Part shown: in pieces, positions 1 to 4,982 of the stretch
Layout of the letters: each line of letters starts with the position of its first letter
Numbering within the stretch: position 1 is the stretch's first letter
NCBI GenBank assembly: GCA_027074805.1
Contig: JALTCK010000035.1
Coordinates: 1 to 9,257 of the forward strand
Length of the DNA: 9,257 bases
Direction: 5' to 3'
DNA from: Thermococcus sp.
GTDB lineage: Archaea > Methanobacteriota_B > Thermococci > Thermococcales > Thermococcaceae
Notes under the pieces: model-generated
What the model was told of the DNA's origin: nothing
The model's input: only the letters and a program-made list of their open reading frames with translations
Database searches by the model: none
Program-made: the position numbers and the translations under genes

Positions 1-1
1 A

Positions 2-304
2 ACGCCGAGGCACGCGGATGTTCTCCTCGTAACTGGCCCGATAACGGATCAGAGCCTCGAGAGGGTAAAGCTCGTCTACGAGCAGACGCCAAACCCCAAG
101 GTCGTGGTGGCCATAGGGGCGTGCCCTACCGGGGGAAGCGTGTTCTTCGAGAGCCCCTTCACCAACGCGCCGCTCGACAAGCACATACCCGTGGACGTCT
201 TCGTTCCGGGCTGCCCGCCGAGGCCGGAGGCGATACTCTACGGCGTCGTGCTGGCGCTCCAGAAGCTGATTGAGAAGATTGAAAGCAAGGGGGGCAGAAA
301 ATGA
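2..304 (+). CDS. Group 4 [NiFe] hydrogenase small subunit (NuoB/MbhJ-like), 3' part
   Basis: This is the last 100 codons of a gene that begins before the window. The product is the FeS-carrying small subunit that passes electrons to the NiFe catalytic subunit. A GACPTGG stretch (cysteine at fragment residue 41) and a VPGCPPRPEAI stretch (cysteine at 71) supply two of the four cysteines that hold the proximal [4Fe-4S] cluster in the NuoB/MbhJ family; the amino-terminal CxxC pair lies upstream and is not visible. The complete MbhJ of the second unit (8584-9039) shares the frame around both cysteines but is clearly different elsewhere, for example SPFTNAPLDKHIPVDVF here against SYNIAGPIDEIIPVDVY there. 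The two are therefore paralogues, not a recent copy. The stop codon overlaps the ATG of the next small frame (ATGA, 301-304). It could belong to a second Mbh or to a formate- or CO-linked hydrogenase; the substrate partner is not visible. Confidence 0.9.
   Translation, partial: TPRHADVLLVTGPITDQSLERVKLVYEQTPNPKVVVAIGACPTGGSVFFESPFTNAPLDKHIPVDVFVPGCPPRPEAILYGVVLALQKLIEKIESKGGRK
268..304 (+). repeat. Direct repeat 1, left copy (3' end of mbhJ-like gene)
   Basis: These 37 bases align without gaps to 462-498 on the other side of element copy 1, with 26 identities including a run of ten (agaagattga). Both end in the coupling ATGA. The sequence is purine-rich, so part of the match could be compositional; taken alone it is only moderately strong. 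Confidence 0.5.
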
Positions 305-498
305 AAGTGAGCTATGAGGTTCCATTTCACTCTGCGCCCAAAGGGCGCCTTCTACTGAGGAACGCTGGAGATGTCAGAAGTGTAACGCGCCCCCAAAGGG
401 TAGAGAAGCCAATTTTAAGGAGGGGTAGAGTTTCCGCCAGCGCTTTGCGGAGCAAAGGGCTGTTGAAGAAGATTGAGGGAGAGGAGGGGAAAGAATGA
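301..498 (+). CDS. Small open frame of 65 codons spanning inserted element copy 1 (doubtful protein)
   Basis: I do not recognise this as a protein. The frame begins at the ATGA overlapping the stop of the MbhJ-like gene and ends at the ATGA that starts the MbhK-like gene, so ribosomes could pass through without a gap. The product would be basic, with no membrane segment or known motif. Most of it is an inserted DNA element (about 314-464), and its last dozen residues (LLKKIEGEEGKE) imitate the end of the preceding gene (LIEKIESKGGRK). The equivalent frame at 1016-1228 reads the best conserved part of the same element in a different frame (SASALRSKG here, PPALSSERA there), which argues against a conserved protein. 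The frame may matter only for translational coupling. The J/K junction of the second unit lacks any such frame. Confidence 0.3.
   Translation: MKVSYEVPFHSAPKGRLLLRNAGDVRSVTRPQRVEKPILRRGRVSASALRSKGLLKKIEGEEGKE
314..464 (+). repeat. Interspersed hairpin element, copy 1
   Basis: This stretch of about 151 bp is homologous to 1029-1174. The left block (314-348) matches the other copy at 26 of 35 positions and contains a perfect inverted repeat, GCGCCC-AAA-GGGCGC (334-348). The right block (431-464) shares 16 and then 11 identical bases around a hairpin at 438-462: CAGC, G-G mismatch, CTTTGC, loop GGA, GCAAAG, GCTG. The middle (349-430) aligns more weakly, with small gaps. No terminal inverted repeats and no transposase are visible. 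A hairpin near each end recalls non-autonomous elements mobilised by IS200/IS605-type enzymes, but the flanking duplication does not fit that mechanism. A structured RNA inserted in the messenger is the other reading. Confidence 0.75.
462..498 (+). repeat. Direct repeat 1, right copy
   Basis: This is the second, diverged copy of the 3' end of the mbhJ-like gene. It starts where element copy 1 ends and finishes at the ATGA that opens the mbhK-like gene. It also carries the ribosome binding site used by mbhK. Confidence 0.5.
483..489 (+). promoter_or_regulatory. Ribosome binding site for the MbhK-like gene
   Basis: GGAGGGG lies five bases before the ATG at 495. It sits inside the duplicated gene end, so the gene after the insert keeps its own initiation signal. 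It supports 495 as the start. Confidence 0.6.
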
Positions 499-1019
499 AC
501 GTTGATGAGTTCGTTAAAGCCTTTGGCGAGAGGTTTCCCGAGGCGGAGATACGGGTGAGCGAGAACAAGATGCCCCACCCAAAGAGGCGCGTCTGGGTCG
601 AGATACACAGGGAGAAGTTCCACGACGCCATGGGGTTCATCAAAGAGCTCGACCCCAGGGCACAGTTCTCCATCATAATCGGAATGGATGCCGGCGATAA
701 ACTGCTCGCCAAGTACCACATGGAGCTCTTCTGGGAGGAAGGGGAGAGCATATCGCTCATCATAGGGACGAGCGTTCCGAAGGACGACCCGAAGCTCCCA
801 ACGGTCACCGATGTGTTCCCGAGCGCACTGCCCTACGAGAGGGAGAACCAGGAGTTCCTGGGCTTCGTCTTTGAGGGAATTCCCGATCCAAGGAGGCTCT
901 TCCTGCCAGACGACTTCCCGGAGGGGATATACCCGCTCAGGCTCGACGAGACAGGGATCAAGCCGGAGATGGTCAAGAATGCAGGACATCCCTACAAAAT
1001 AGGGGGTGCAAAGAAATGA
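495..1019 (+). CDS. Group 4 [NiFe] hydrogenase subunit, NuoC/MbhK-like
   Basis: This 174-residue cytoplasmic protein belongs to the NuoC (30-kDa subunit) family and packs against the catalytic subunit in the hydrogenase arm. It has no cofactor of its own. Visible family marks are the mixed alpha/beta amino-terminal part, SALPYEREN at about residues 110-118 followed by EFLGFVFEGIPDPRR, and the signature LFLPDDFPEGIYPLR at about 135-149. The carboxy end EMVKNAGHPYKI is repeated almost exactly downstream at the end of the next small frame. The start overlaps the previous stop as ATGA and has a good ribosome binding site. The amino-terminal half is quite unlike the MbhK of the second unit (9036 onward), so the two units carry different K subunits. 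Confidence 0.88.
   Translation: MNVDEFVKAFGERFPEAEIRVSENKMPHPKRRVWVEIHREKFHDAMGFIKELDPRAQFSIIIGMDAGDKLLAKYHMELFWEEGESISLIIGTSVPKDDPKLPTVTDVFPSALPYERENQEFLGFVFEGIPDPRRLFLPDDFPEGIYPLRLDETGIKPEMVKNAGHPYKIGGAKK
971..1000 (+). repeat. Direct repeat 2, left copy (3' end of mbhK-like gene)
   Basis: Thirty bases encoding VKNAGHPYKI at the end of the MbhK-like gene match 1177-1206 at 26 of 30 positions. Looser similarity continues to the ATGA on each side. Confidence 0.8.
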
Positions 1020-1228
1020 TGGCAGTTGATGAGGTTCACACTCACTTCACGCCCGGAGGGCGCACTAATCAGGTGAACAGCAGGGGAATGGTGGGTAAAG
1101 AAGCACCCCAACAAGGGAAAGCGGATTTTGGAGGGAACAACTTTCCGCCAGCGCTTTCGTCAGAAAGGGCTGTTATAGTCAAGAACGCAGGCCATCCCCA
1201 CAAAATCAAGAAGGAGGTCCCGAAATGA
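1016..1228 (+). CDS. Small open frame of 70 codons spanning inserted element copy 2 (doubtful protein)
   Basis: No known protein family is recognisable. The frame overlaps the stop of the MbhK-like gene as ATGA and its own stop overlaps the ATG of the catalytic subunit gene, again as ATGA. It consists of element copy 2 followed by a second copy of the MbhK tail: AVIVKNAGHPHKI here against EMVKNAGHPYKI in the real gene. Compared with the frame at 301-498, the first 16 codons align in the same frame (7 identical residues, ending PxGR), but after the variable middle the conserved DNA is read in another frame. A mutation-scarred remnant that stays open for translational coupling is more likely than a functional protein. 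A short GGGGGTG before its ATG could act as a weak ribosome binding site. Confidence 0.3.
   Translation: MMAVDEVHTHFTPGGRTNQVNSRGMVGKEAPQQGKADFGGNNFPPALSSERAVIVKNAGHPHKIKKEVPK
1029..1174 (+). repeat. Interspersed hairpin element, copy 2
   Basis: This is the second copy of the element, about 146 bp. It starts 13 bases after the A of the coupling ATG, the same offset as copy 1. The left hairpin is CGCCC-GGA-GGGCG (1050-1062), at the same spacing from the element start as in copy 1. The right hairpin (1149-1172) is CAGC, G-G mismatch, CTTTC, loop GTCA, GAAAG, GCTG. Loops and inner pairs differ from copy 1 while pairing is kept, which suggests that the structure itself matters or did when the element was active. 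Confidence 0.75.
1177..1206 (+). repeat. Direct repeat 2, right copy
   Basis: This is a near-copy of the end of the mbhK-like gene, lying directly after element copy 2. Of the four differences from 971-1000, two are synonymous in the MbhK frame (AAT/AAC and GGA/GGC) and one changes Tyr to His. That pattern suggests the sequence evolved for a time as a translated MbhK tail. Confidence 0.8.
1213..1218 (+). promoter_or_regulatory. Ribosome binding site for the catalytic subunit gene
   Basis: GGAGGT lies six bases before the ATG at 1225. This strong site fixes the start of the catalytic subunit gene after the insert. Confidence 0.65.
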
Positions 1229-2520
1229 ACGGGAGGCTTGAGTACTGGGTGAAGGTGCCCATAGGACCGATTCATCCCGCACTGGAGGAGCCCGAGAAGT
1301 TCATCATAACTCTCGATGGAGAGCGAATCATACACGTTGACGTCAAGCTCGGCTACAACCTCAGGGGGCTCGAATGGATAGCTATGAGGAGAAACTACAT
1401 CCAGATACTCTACTTGGCGGAGAGGATATGCGGCATCTGCTCCTTCTCCCACAACCACACCTACTCCAGAGCGGTAGAAGAGATGGCGGGCATCCAGGTT
1501 CCCGAGAGGGCCGAGTACATCCGCGTGATCGTTGGCGAGCTCGAGAGAATTCACTCCCACCTGCTCAACCTCGGCGTTGTCGGCCACACTATAGGCTACG
1601 ACACGGTGCTTCACCTCAGTTGGCTCGCCAGGGAAAGGGTCATGGACATCCTCGAAGCTATAGGTGGAAACAGGGTAAATTACTCCGTCAATATGATAGG
1701 TGGTGTCAGGAGGAACATAGAGGAGAAGCACAAGAGAGCCATCCTCGATATGGTGAAGTACTACCGCAACGAGGTAATGCCGAAGATAGAGGAGATATTC
1801 CTCTACGACCCAACCGTCGAGGCGCGCCTCAGGGATGCAGGAGTCATCCCGAAGAGGATAGCCATTGAATACAGCGCCCAGGGCCCGACCGCGAGGGGAA
1901 GTGGCGTCAAAAAGGACGTCCGCTACAACGAGAAGCTCAGCGTTTACCCGGACCTCGGCGTGAAGCCTGTAACGCCAAAGGAGTTCACCGGCGTTGTAAA
2001 GGGGGACGTTTTCGACAGGATGGTCGTCCGTGTCGGTGAGCTCTGGCAGAGTATGGATACAATAGAGAGGGCAATAGATCAGATGCCGGAGGGCAAGATT
2101 AAGGCCGTTCCCAAGGACAACGCACTTCTCTTCCAGCTCAAGAAAGCCGATGGAGAGGGAATCGGAAGGTACGAGGCCCCACGCGGTGAGCTCATCCACT
2201 ACGTGAAGGGCCAGAAGGGCAAGGACGTCCCGGCAAAGTGGAAGATGCGCGAGCCTACCTTCCCGAACCTCTTCGCGATAGCGAGGGCGCTGGTCGGCGA
2301 GCAGGTGGCGGACGTCCCGGTCGCGATAGCCTCGATAGACCCGTGTCTGAGCTGTACCGACAGGGTAGCGGTTATCGATGCAAACACTGGGAGGAAGAAG
2401 ATCCTCACCGAGAAGGACCTCCTGAAGCTCTCCATAGAGAAGACGAGGGAGCTCAACCCCGAGGTGAAGGCGAAACCCGAGGTCATTGGTGTCGGCTGCC
2501 CGAGAGGTGGTGCACTGTGA
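1225..2520 (+). CDS. [NiFe] hydrogenase large (catalytic) subunit, NuoD/MbhL-like
   Basis: This 431-residue protein holds the NiFe centre where protons are reduced to H2. Both metal-binding motifs are intact: RICGIC (Cys69 and Cys72) and DPCLSCTDR (Cys374 and Cys377). This separates it from the sulfane-sulfur reductase MbxL and from complex I NuoD, which do not keep the full set. Other family marks are IGPIHPALEEPEKF near the start, GELERIHSHLLNLG, and RYEAPRGELIHYVKG. About 50 residues follow the second motif; by analogy with HycE, this tail may be removed by a maturation protease after nickel insertion (inference). The sequence resembles Mbh-type (group 4d) enzymes as I remember them, more than Ech or Hyc. 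The gene is coupled to its neighbours by ATGA in front and GTGA behind. It is a complete, apparently functional catalytic subunit, so unit 1 is not a decayed remnant. Confidence 0.95.
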   Translation: MNGRLEYWVKVPIGPIHPALEEPEKFIITLDGERIIHVDVKLGYNLRGLEWIAMRRNYIQILYLAERICGICSFSHNHTYSRAVEEMAGIQVPERAEYIRVIVGELERIHSHLLNLGVVGHTIGYDTVLHLSWLARERVMDILEAIGGNRVNYSVNMIGGVRRNIEEKHKRAILDMVKYYRNEVMPKIEEIFLYDPTVEARLRDAGVIPKRIAIEYSAQGPTARGSGVKKDVRYNEKLSVYPDLGVKPVTPKEFTGVVKGDVFDRMVVRVGELWQSMDTIERAIDQMPEGKIKAVPKDNALLFQLKKADGEGIGRYEAPRGELIHYVKGQKGKDVPAKWKMREPTFPNLFAIARALVGEQVADVPVAIASIDPCLSCTDRVAVIDANTGRKKILTEKDLLKLSIEKTRELNPEVKAKPEVIGVGCPRGGAL

Positions 2521-3506
2521 ACATCCTCTACGCCACTTTAGGTTTCATAGGAATTTACACCTACGTCTCCTTTGCCTCGCTGCTCTGGGAGGGAATAGAC
2601 AGAAAACTGGTCGCCAGGATGCAGCGCCGCGTTGGCCCGCCGCTCCTCCAACCCTTCTACGACTTCCTCAAGCTGGTGAGCAAGGAGTCTATAATCCCGA
2701 GAGACGCTAACAGGTTCTTCGAGCTCGCCCCTGTGCTGGCGCTTGCTACATCAATAGCGCTCCTGGCATACACGCCGCTCGGCTTCGAGCCGCTCTTCGG
2801 CACCAAGGGAGACGTTATACTCTTCGTCTACCTGCTGACCCTCATAGGCTTCCTCCGCGTAATCGGTGCGGTCAGTTCGGGCTCGCCCTACGCCCAGATC
2901 GGAGCGCAGAGGGAGATGATAATCCTCGTCTCCAGGGAAGGGCCCATGATGCTGGCCCTCTTCACGATACTCTGGCGCCTCAACGGGCTCGGCGTAACCA
3001 AGCCCTTCAGCATGGGGACGTTCTACGAGCACAACGTCTGGGAGCTCGGGACGCCCATGAGCGTAATAGGGACGGTGATACTCCTCTTCGTCTTCCTCGC
3101 CTGGCTGGCCAGTGAGATAGAGGTCGGCTACTTCGACATCCCCGAGGCCGAGACGGAACTGGCAGAGGGAACGATGGCCGAGTACAGCGGGAGGCACCTG
3201 GCTCTCTTCGACCTGGCCAGCGCGATAAAGGCCTTCGTCAGCGCGAGCCTCGTGGTGGCGGTCTTCTTCCCGTGGGGGATCTCCGGCTACCTCGACCTCA
3301 TAGGCCTTCCAGCTATGGTCGTAGACCTTCTCTTCCACACGCTGAAGGTCTTCACAGTACTCTTCGTGAGCATGACCATTTTCAGGACGGTGACGGGGAG
3401 GCTTAGGATAACCCAAGCAACGAACCTGTTCTGGACGAGGCTCCTGCCAGCGAGTATGGTGGGAGCACTGCTCCTTGTCATTGACGCGCTGGGGGTGATA
3501 GCATGA
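2517..3506 (+). CDS. Membrane subunit, NuoH/MbhM-like
   Basis: This 329-residue integral membrane protein, with about eight hydrophobic segments, is the NuoH/HycD/EchB-type subunit that anchors the hydrogenase arm and couples it to ion movement. The start is a GTG inside the GTGA overlap with the previous stop; the product then begins MNILYATLGFIGIYTYV, a typical first helix. Family marks are RRVGPP (about residues 37-42) followed by QPFYDFLKLVSKE, and the acidic loop FDIPEAETELAEG (about 206-218) followed by TMAEYSGRHLALF. In complex I this acidic region lies by the quinone chamber; in Mbh it is thought to join the charged path across the membrane. The gene overlaps the next one by ATGA. Confidence 0.93.
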   Translation: MNILYATLGFIGIYTYVSFASLLWEGIDRKLVARMQRRVGPPLLQPFYDFLKLVSKESIIPRDANRFFELAPVLALATSIALLAYTPLGFEPLFGTKGDVILFVYLLTLIGFLRVIGAVSSGSPYAQIGAQREMIILVSREGPMMLALFTILWRLNGLGVTKPFSMGTFYEHNVWELGTPMSVIGTVILLFVFLAWLASEIEVGYFDIPEAETELAEGTMAEYSGRHLALFDLASAIKAFVSASLVVAVFFPWGISGYLDLIGLPAMVVDLLFHTLKVFTVLFVSMTIFRTVTGRLRITQATNLFWTRLLPASMVGALLLVIDALGVIA

Positions 3507-3940
3507 AAGTTCCACCGACACTCTCAACGGTCCTCGGCAACCTCTTCAAGAAGCCGGCAACAAACCTCTTTCCGGAGAGCGAGCCAGTGCCAGTTCCAGA
3601 GGGCTTCAGGGGCAAACTGACCTACGACGTCGAGAAGTGCGTCGGCTGCAGGCTCTGCGTCATGGTCTGCCCCGCCGGGGTTATAGAGTACGTCCCGGAG
3701 ATAAAGAAGGTTACCTTCTGGCTTGGGAGGTGCGTCTTCTGCCAGCAGTGCGTTGACGTCTGCCCCGTCAATGCTCTCAGCATGAGCGACGAGTTCTTGC
3801 TCGCCACGACGGACAAGTACGACGACAACCTCCGCTGGCTCAAGGAGGACGAGGTCGAGGAGGTAAAGAAAAAGCTCGAGGAGCAGAAGAAGTTCAAGGA
3901 AGCTGCAAAAAAGGCTGAAGCCGTGAAGGATAAAAAGTAA
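3503..3940 (+). CDS. Two-cluster ferredoxin subunit, NuoI/MbhN-like
   Basis: This 145-residue protein is the electron-entry subunit. It carries two classic [4Fe-4S] motifs: CVGCRLCVMVCP (Cys46, 49, 52, 56) and CVFCQQCVDVCP (Cys77, 80, 83, 87). In the Mbh family this subunit takes electrons from soluble reduced ferredoxin and passes them through MbhJ to the NiFe site. The first 40 residues resemble an amphipathic linker (LGNLFKKPATNLFP) used by NuoI-type proteins to sit on the membrane arm. The last 35 residues or so form a strongly charged Lys/Glu-rich helix. It is the last gene of unit 1, as mbhN is in the canonical order; a 245-bp gap follows. Confidence 0.94.
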   Translation: MKVPPTLSTVLGNLFKKPATNLFPESEPVPVPEGFRGKLTYDVEKCVGCRLCVMVCPAGVIEYVPEIKKVTFWLGRCVFCQQCVDVCPVNALSMSDEFLLATTDKYDDNLRWLKEDEVEEVKKKLEEQKKFKEAAKKAEAVKDKK

Positions 3941-4072
3941 TACCTCCATTCTTCCCTACTTTCTATCACTTTAATGAACTTTTCCAAGCATTAGTAGACA
4001 CTAAGATACTACATAGCACGGTTTTCTGGACTTATATCAAGAGTTGTTCTGTTTCTGTTTGTCAAATCTCTG

Positions 4073-4089
4073 GTTGTTAACCATTTGTT
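4073..4089 (+). promoter_or_regulatory. SurR-type operator (GTTn3AACn5GTT)
   Basis: The sequence GTTGTTAACCATTTGTT fits the extended SurR consensus exactly: GTT, three bases, AAC, five bases, GTT. SurR is the Thermococcales redox regulator that activates hydrogenase operons when sulfur is absent and releases DNA when its CxxC is oxidised. The site lies directly upstream of the presumed BRE/TATA, the position expected for activation. The motif match is seen; binding is inferred. Confidence 0.8.
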
Positions 4090-4094
4090 TTAGA

Positions 4095-4109
4095 AAGCCA
4101 TTTATAAAA
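4095..4109 (+). promoter_or_regulatory. BRE/TATA promoter of the second mbh operon
   Basis: TTTATAAAA (4101-4109) is a good archaeal TATA box, preceded by the purine-rich aagcca stretch that could be the BRE. Transcription would be expected to begin about 22-27 bases downstream, near 4128-4133, giving a leader of roughly 55 bases before the ATG at 4186. Confidence 0.75.
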
Positions 4110-4133
4110 ATTTAGCCAATTCACTATTGAGAT

Positions 4134-4169
4134 TTCGGGAAAATACGCCCGAATAGGGTTTAAAACCTA
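4134..4169 (+). promoter_or_regulatory. Leader inverted repeats
   Basis: Two inverted repeats follow one another near the start of the predicted transcript. TTCGGG (4134-4139) pairs with CCCGAA (4148-4153) around an eight-base loop. TAGGGTTTAAAACCTA (4154-4169) is a palindrome with one mismatched pair. They could form RNA structure just before the ribosome binding site or be a second regulator site downstream of the promoter. No known motif is recognised. Confidence 0.4.
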
Positions 4170-4174
4170 AAGTT

Positions 4175-4180
4175 GAGGTG
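4175..4180 (+). promoter_or_regulatory. Ribosome binding site of mbhA
   Basis: GAGGTG five bases before the ATG at 4186 supports that start as the first gene of the second operon. Confidence 0.65.
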
Positions 4181-4185
4181 GGAAA

Positions 4186-4689
4186 ATGGGGTTTGCCACA
4201 TCGTTCATGTGGTCCCTTATCGTCTACCTGCTCCTGACGGCGGGATCCGGTGGAATAATAGCGTGGTCGCCGGGGGAGCTGGTAGCAGGGTTCATCATTG
4301 CAGCGATCATCGGCTACGCCACGAGAAACATAATGGATGAGAGGCTCGAGTACTTCTTCAACCCGAGGAGGTGGCTTCTACTCCTGATATACGCAGTGGG
4401 GCCCTTCTTCTTCGCCATGGCGAAGGCAAACATCGACGTCGCCTACAGGGTGATAACAGGGAAGATAAGGCCGGGCATAGTCAAGATCTCCCCGGGTCTG
4501 AGCAGAGACGAGAGCAGAACGCTCCTGGCCAACTCGATAACACTCACTCCGGGAACCTTCACCCTGGAGATAGACGATGAGGGCAACTTCTACGTCCACT
4601 GGATAAACGTGCCGCCCGGAAAAGAGAAGCCCACACCGGAGGATCTGTGTGGATACCTTCCAAAATGGGCGAGGAGGATTGCGGAATGA
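4186..4689 (+). CDS. mbhA: Mrp-type antiporter subunit MnhE/MbhA
   Basis: This 167-residue membrane protein belongs to the MnhE/MrpE family and is the first gene of the second hydrogenase operon, as in other mbh operons. Three or so hydrophobic segments fill the first half (about residues 5-45 and 62-82), with the family string NPRRWLLLLIYAVGPFFFAMAKANIDVAYRVI. A soluble carboxy domain follows with the characteristic LLANSITLTPGTFTLEID (about 113-130) and FYVHWI. In Mbh structures this subunit forms part of the Na+-handling side of the membrane arm. The start has a good ribosome binding site, and the stop overlaps the next ATG (ATGA). Confidence 0.93.
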   Translation: MGFATSFMWSLIVYLLLTAGSGGIIAWSPGELVAGFIIAAIIGYATRNIMDERLEYFFNPRRWLLLLIYAVGPFFFAMAKANIDVAYRVITGKIRPGIVKISPGLSRDESRTLLANSITLTPGTFTLEIDDEGNFYVHWINVPPGKEKPTPEDLCGYLPKWARRIAE

Positions 4690-4982
4690 TCGAGAGTATG
4701 TTCATGTGGGCTCTTATACTACTGCTCTTCTCTGCTATGCTGACGCTGATAAGACTCCTCGCCGGCCCGACGATACCAGATAGGGCAGTTGCCCTGGACT
4801 CCATGACAACAACCACAGCCGGAGCAATGGTCATCTACGGCGTTGTGACCAGACAGGCAGTGTTCATCGACGTGGCCTTGGTCTACGCAGTTCTTAGCTA
4901 CATCGCGACGCTCTACATAGCCCGCTACCTCGTGAGGAAGAGGGTAGGAATATCATGTGAATGCGAGGAGGGGGCGGCATGA
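4686..4982 (+). CDS. mbhB: Mrp-type antiporter subunit MnhF/MbhB
   Basis: This 98-residue protein has three hydrophobic segments and belongs to the MnhF/MrpF family. The signature GPTIPDRAVALD (about residues 27-38) and a second acidic helix containing Asp62 (FIDVALVYAVLSYIATLYIARYL) are typical. The ATG at 4686 was chosen because it overlaps the mbhA stop as ATGA and gives the normal family length; the same frame is open further upstream, but an earlier start would overlap mbhA heavily. The tail ends in a short Cys-containing acidic stretch (CECEE), which is mildly unusual. Confidence 0.92.
   Translation: MIESMFMWALILLLFSAMLTLIRLLAGPTIPDRAVALDSMTTTTAGAMVIYGVVTRQAVFIDVALVYAVLSYIATLYIARYLVRKRVGISCECEEGAA

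Larger units (their letters stand above)
3941..4185 (+). other. AT-rich intergenic region between two hydrogenase operons
   Basis: This is the only real gene-free stretch in the window and it is markedly AT-richer than the coding DNA. Its first 45 bases are pyrimidine-rich with several short T runs (up to about 3985) and could end transcription of unit 1, although no long T tract or stem-loop is obvious. The middle (4041-4060) is rich in GTT triplets. The rest carries the operator, promoter and leader described separately. I see no tRNA, small-RNA gene or convincing small frame. Confidence 0.8.

Noticed and set aside
314..464. Element as a classical insertion sequence
   Set aside because: No transposase frame, no terminal inverted repeats and no short exact target duplication are present.
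327..989. Reverse-strand open frame of 220 codons
   Set aside because: It mirrors the MbhK-like gene and the upstream insert. There is no motif or promoter for it, and forward coding evidence is strong for 495-1019.
314..1174. The two inserts as a CRISPR array or tandem repeat
   Set aside because: There are only two diverged copies about 700 bp apart, each with internal hairpins and a whole gene between them. There is no repeat-spacer rhythm.
1069..2199. Long reverse-strand open frame of 376 codons opposite the catalytic subunit gene
   Set aside because: It lies antisense to a gene with unmistakable hydrogenase motifs, has no recognisable family features or ribosome binding site, and results from the codon bias of the GC-rich forward gene.
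2751..3527. Reverse-strand open frame of 258 codons opposite the NuoH-like gene
   Set aside because: It has a charged, low-complexity composition typical of an antisense shadow of a membrane protein gene.
1225..3940. Unit 1 as an Mbx (sulfane-sulfur reductase) cluster
   Set aside because: Gene order is J-K-L-M-N as in mbh, and both CxxC pairs of the NiFe site are intact in the catalytic subunit.
4031..4040. cttatatcaa as an alternative TATA box
   Set aside because: It lies too far upstream of mbhA, matches more weakly than TTTATAAAA at 4101-4109, and the SurR motif is positioned relative to the latter.
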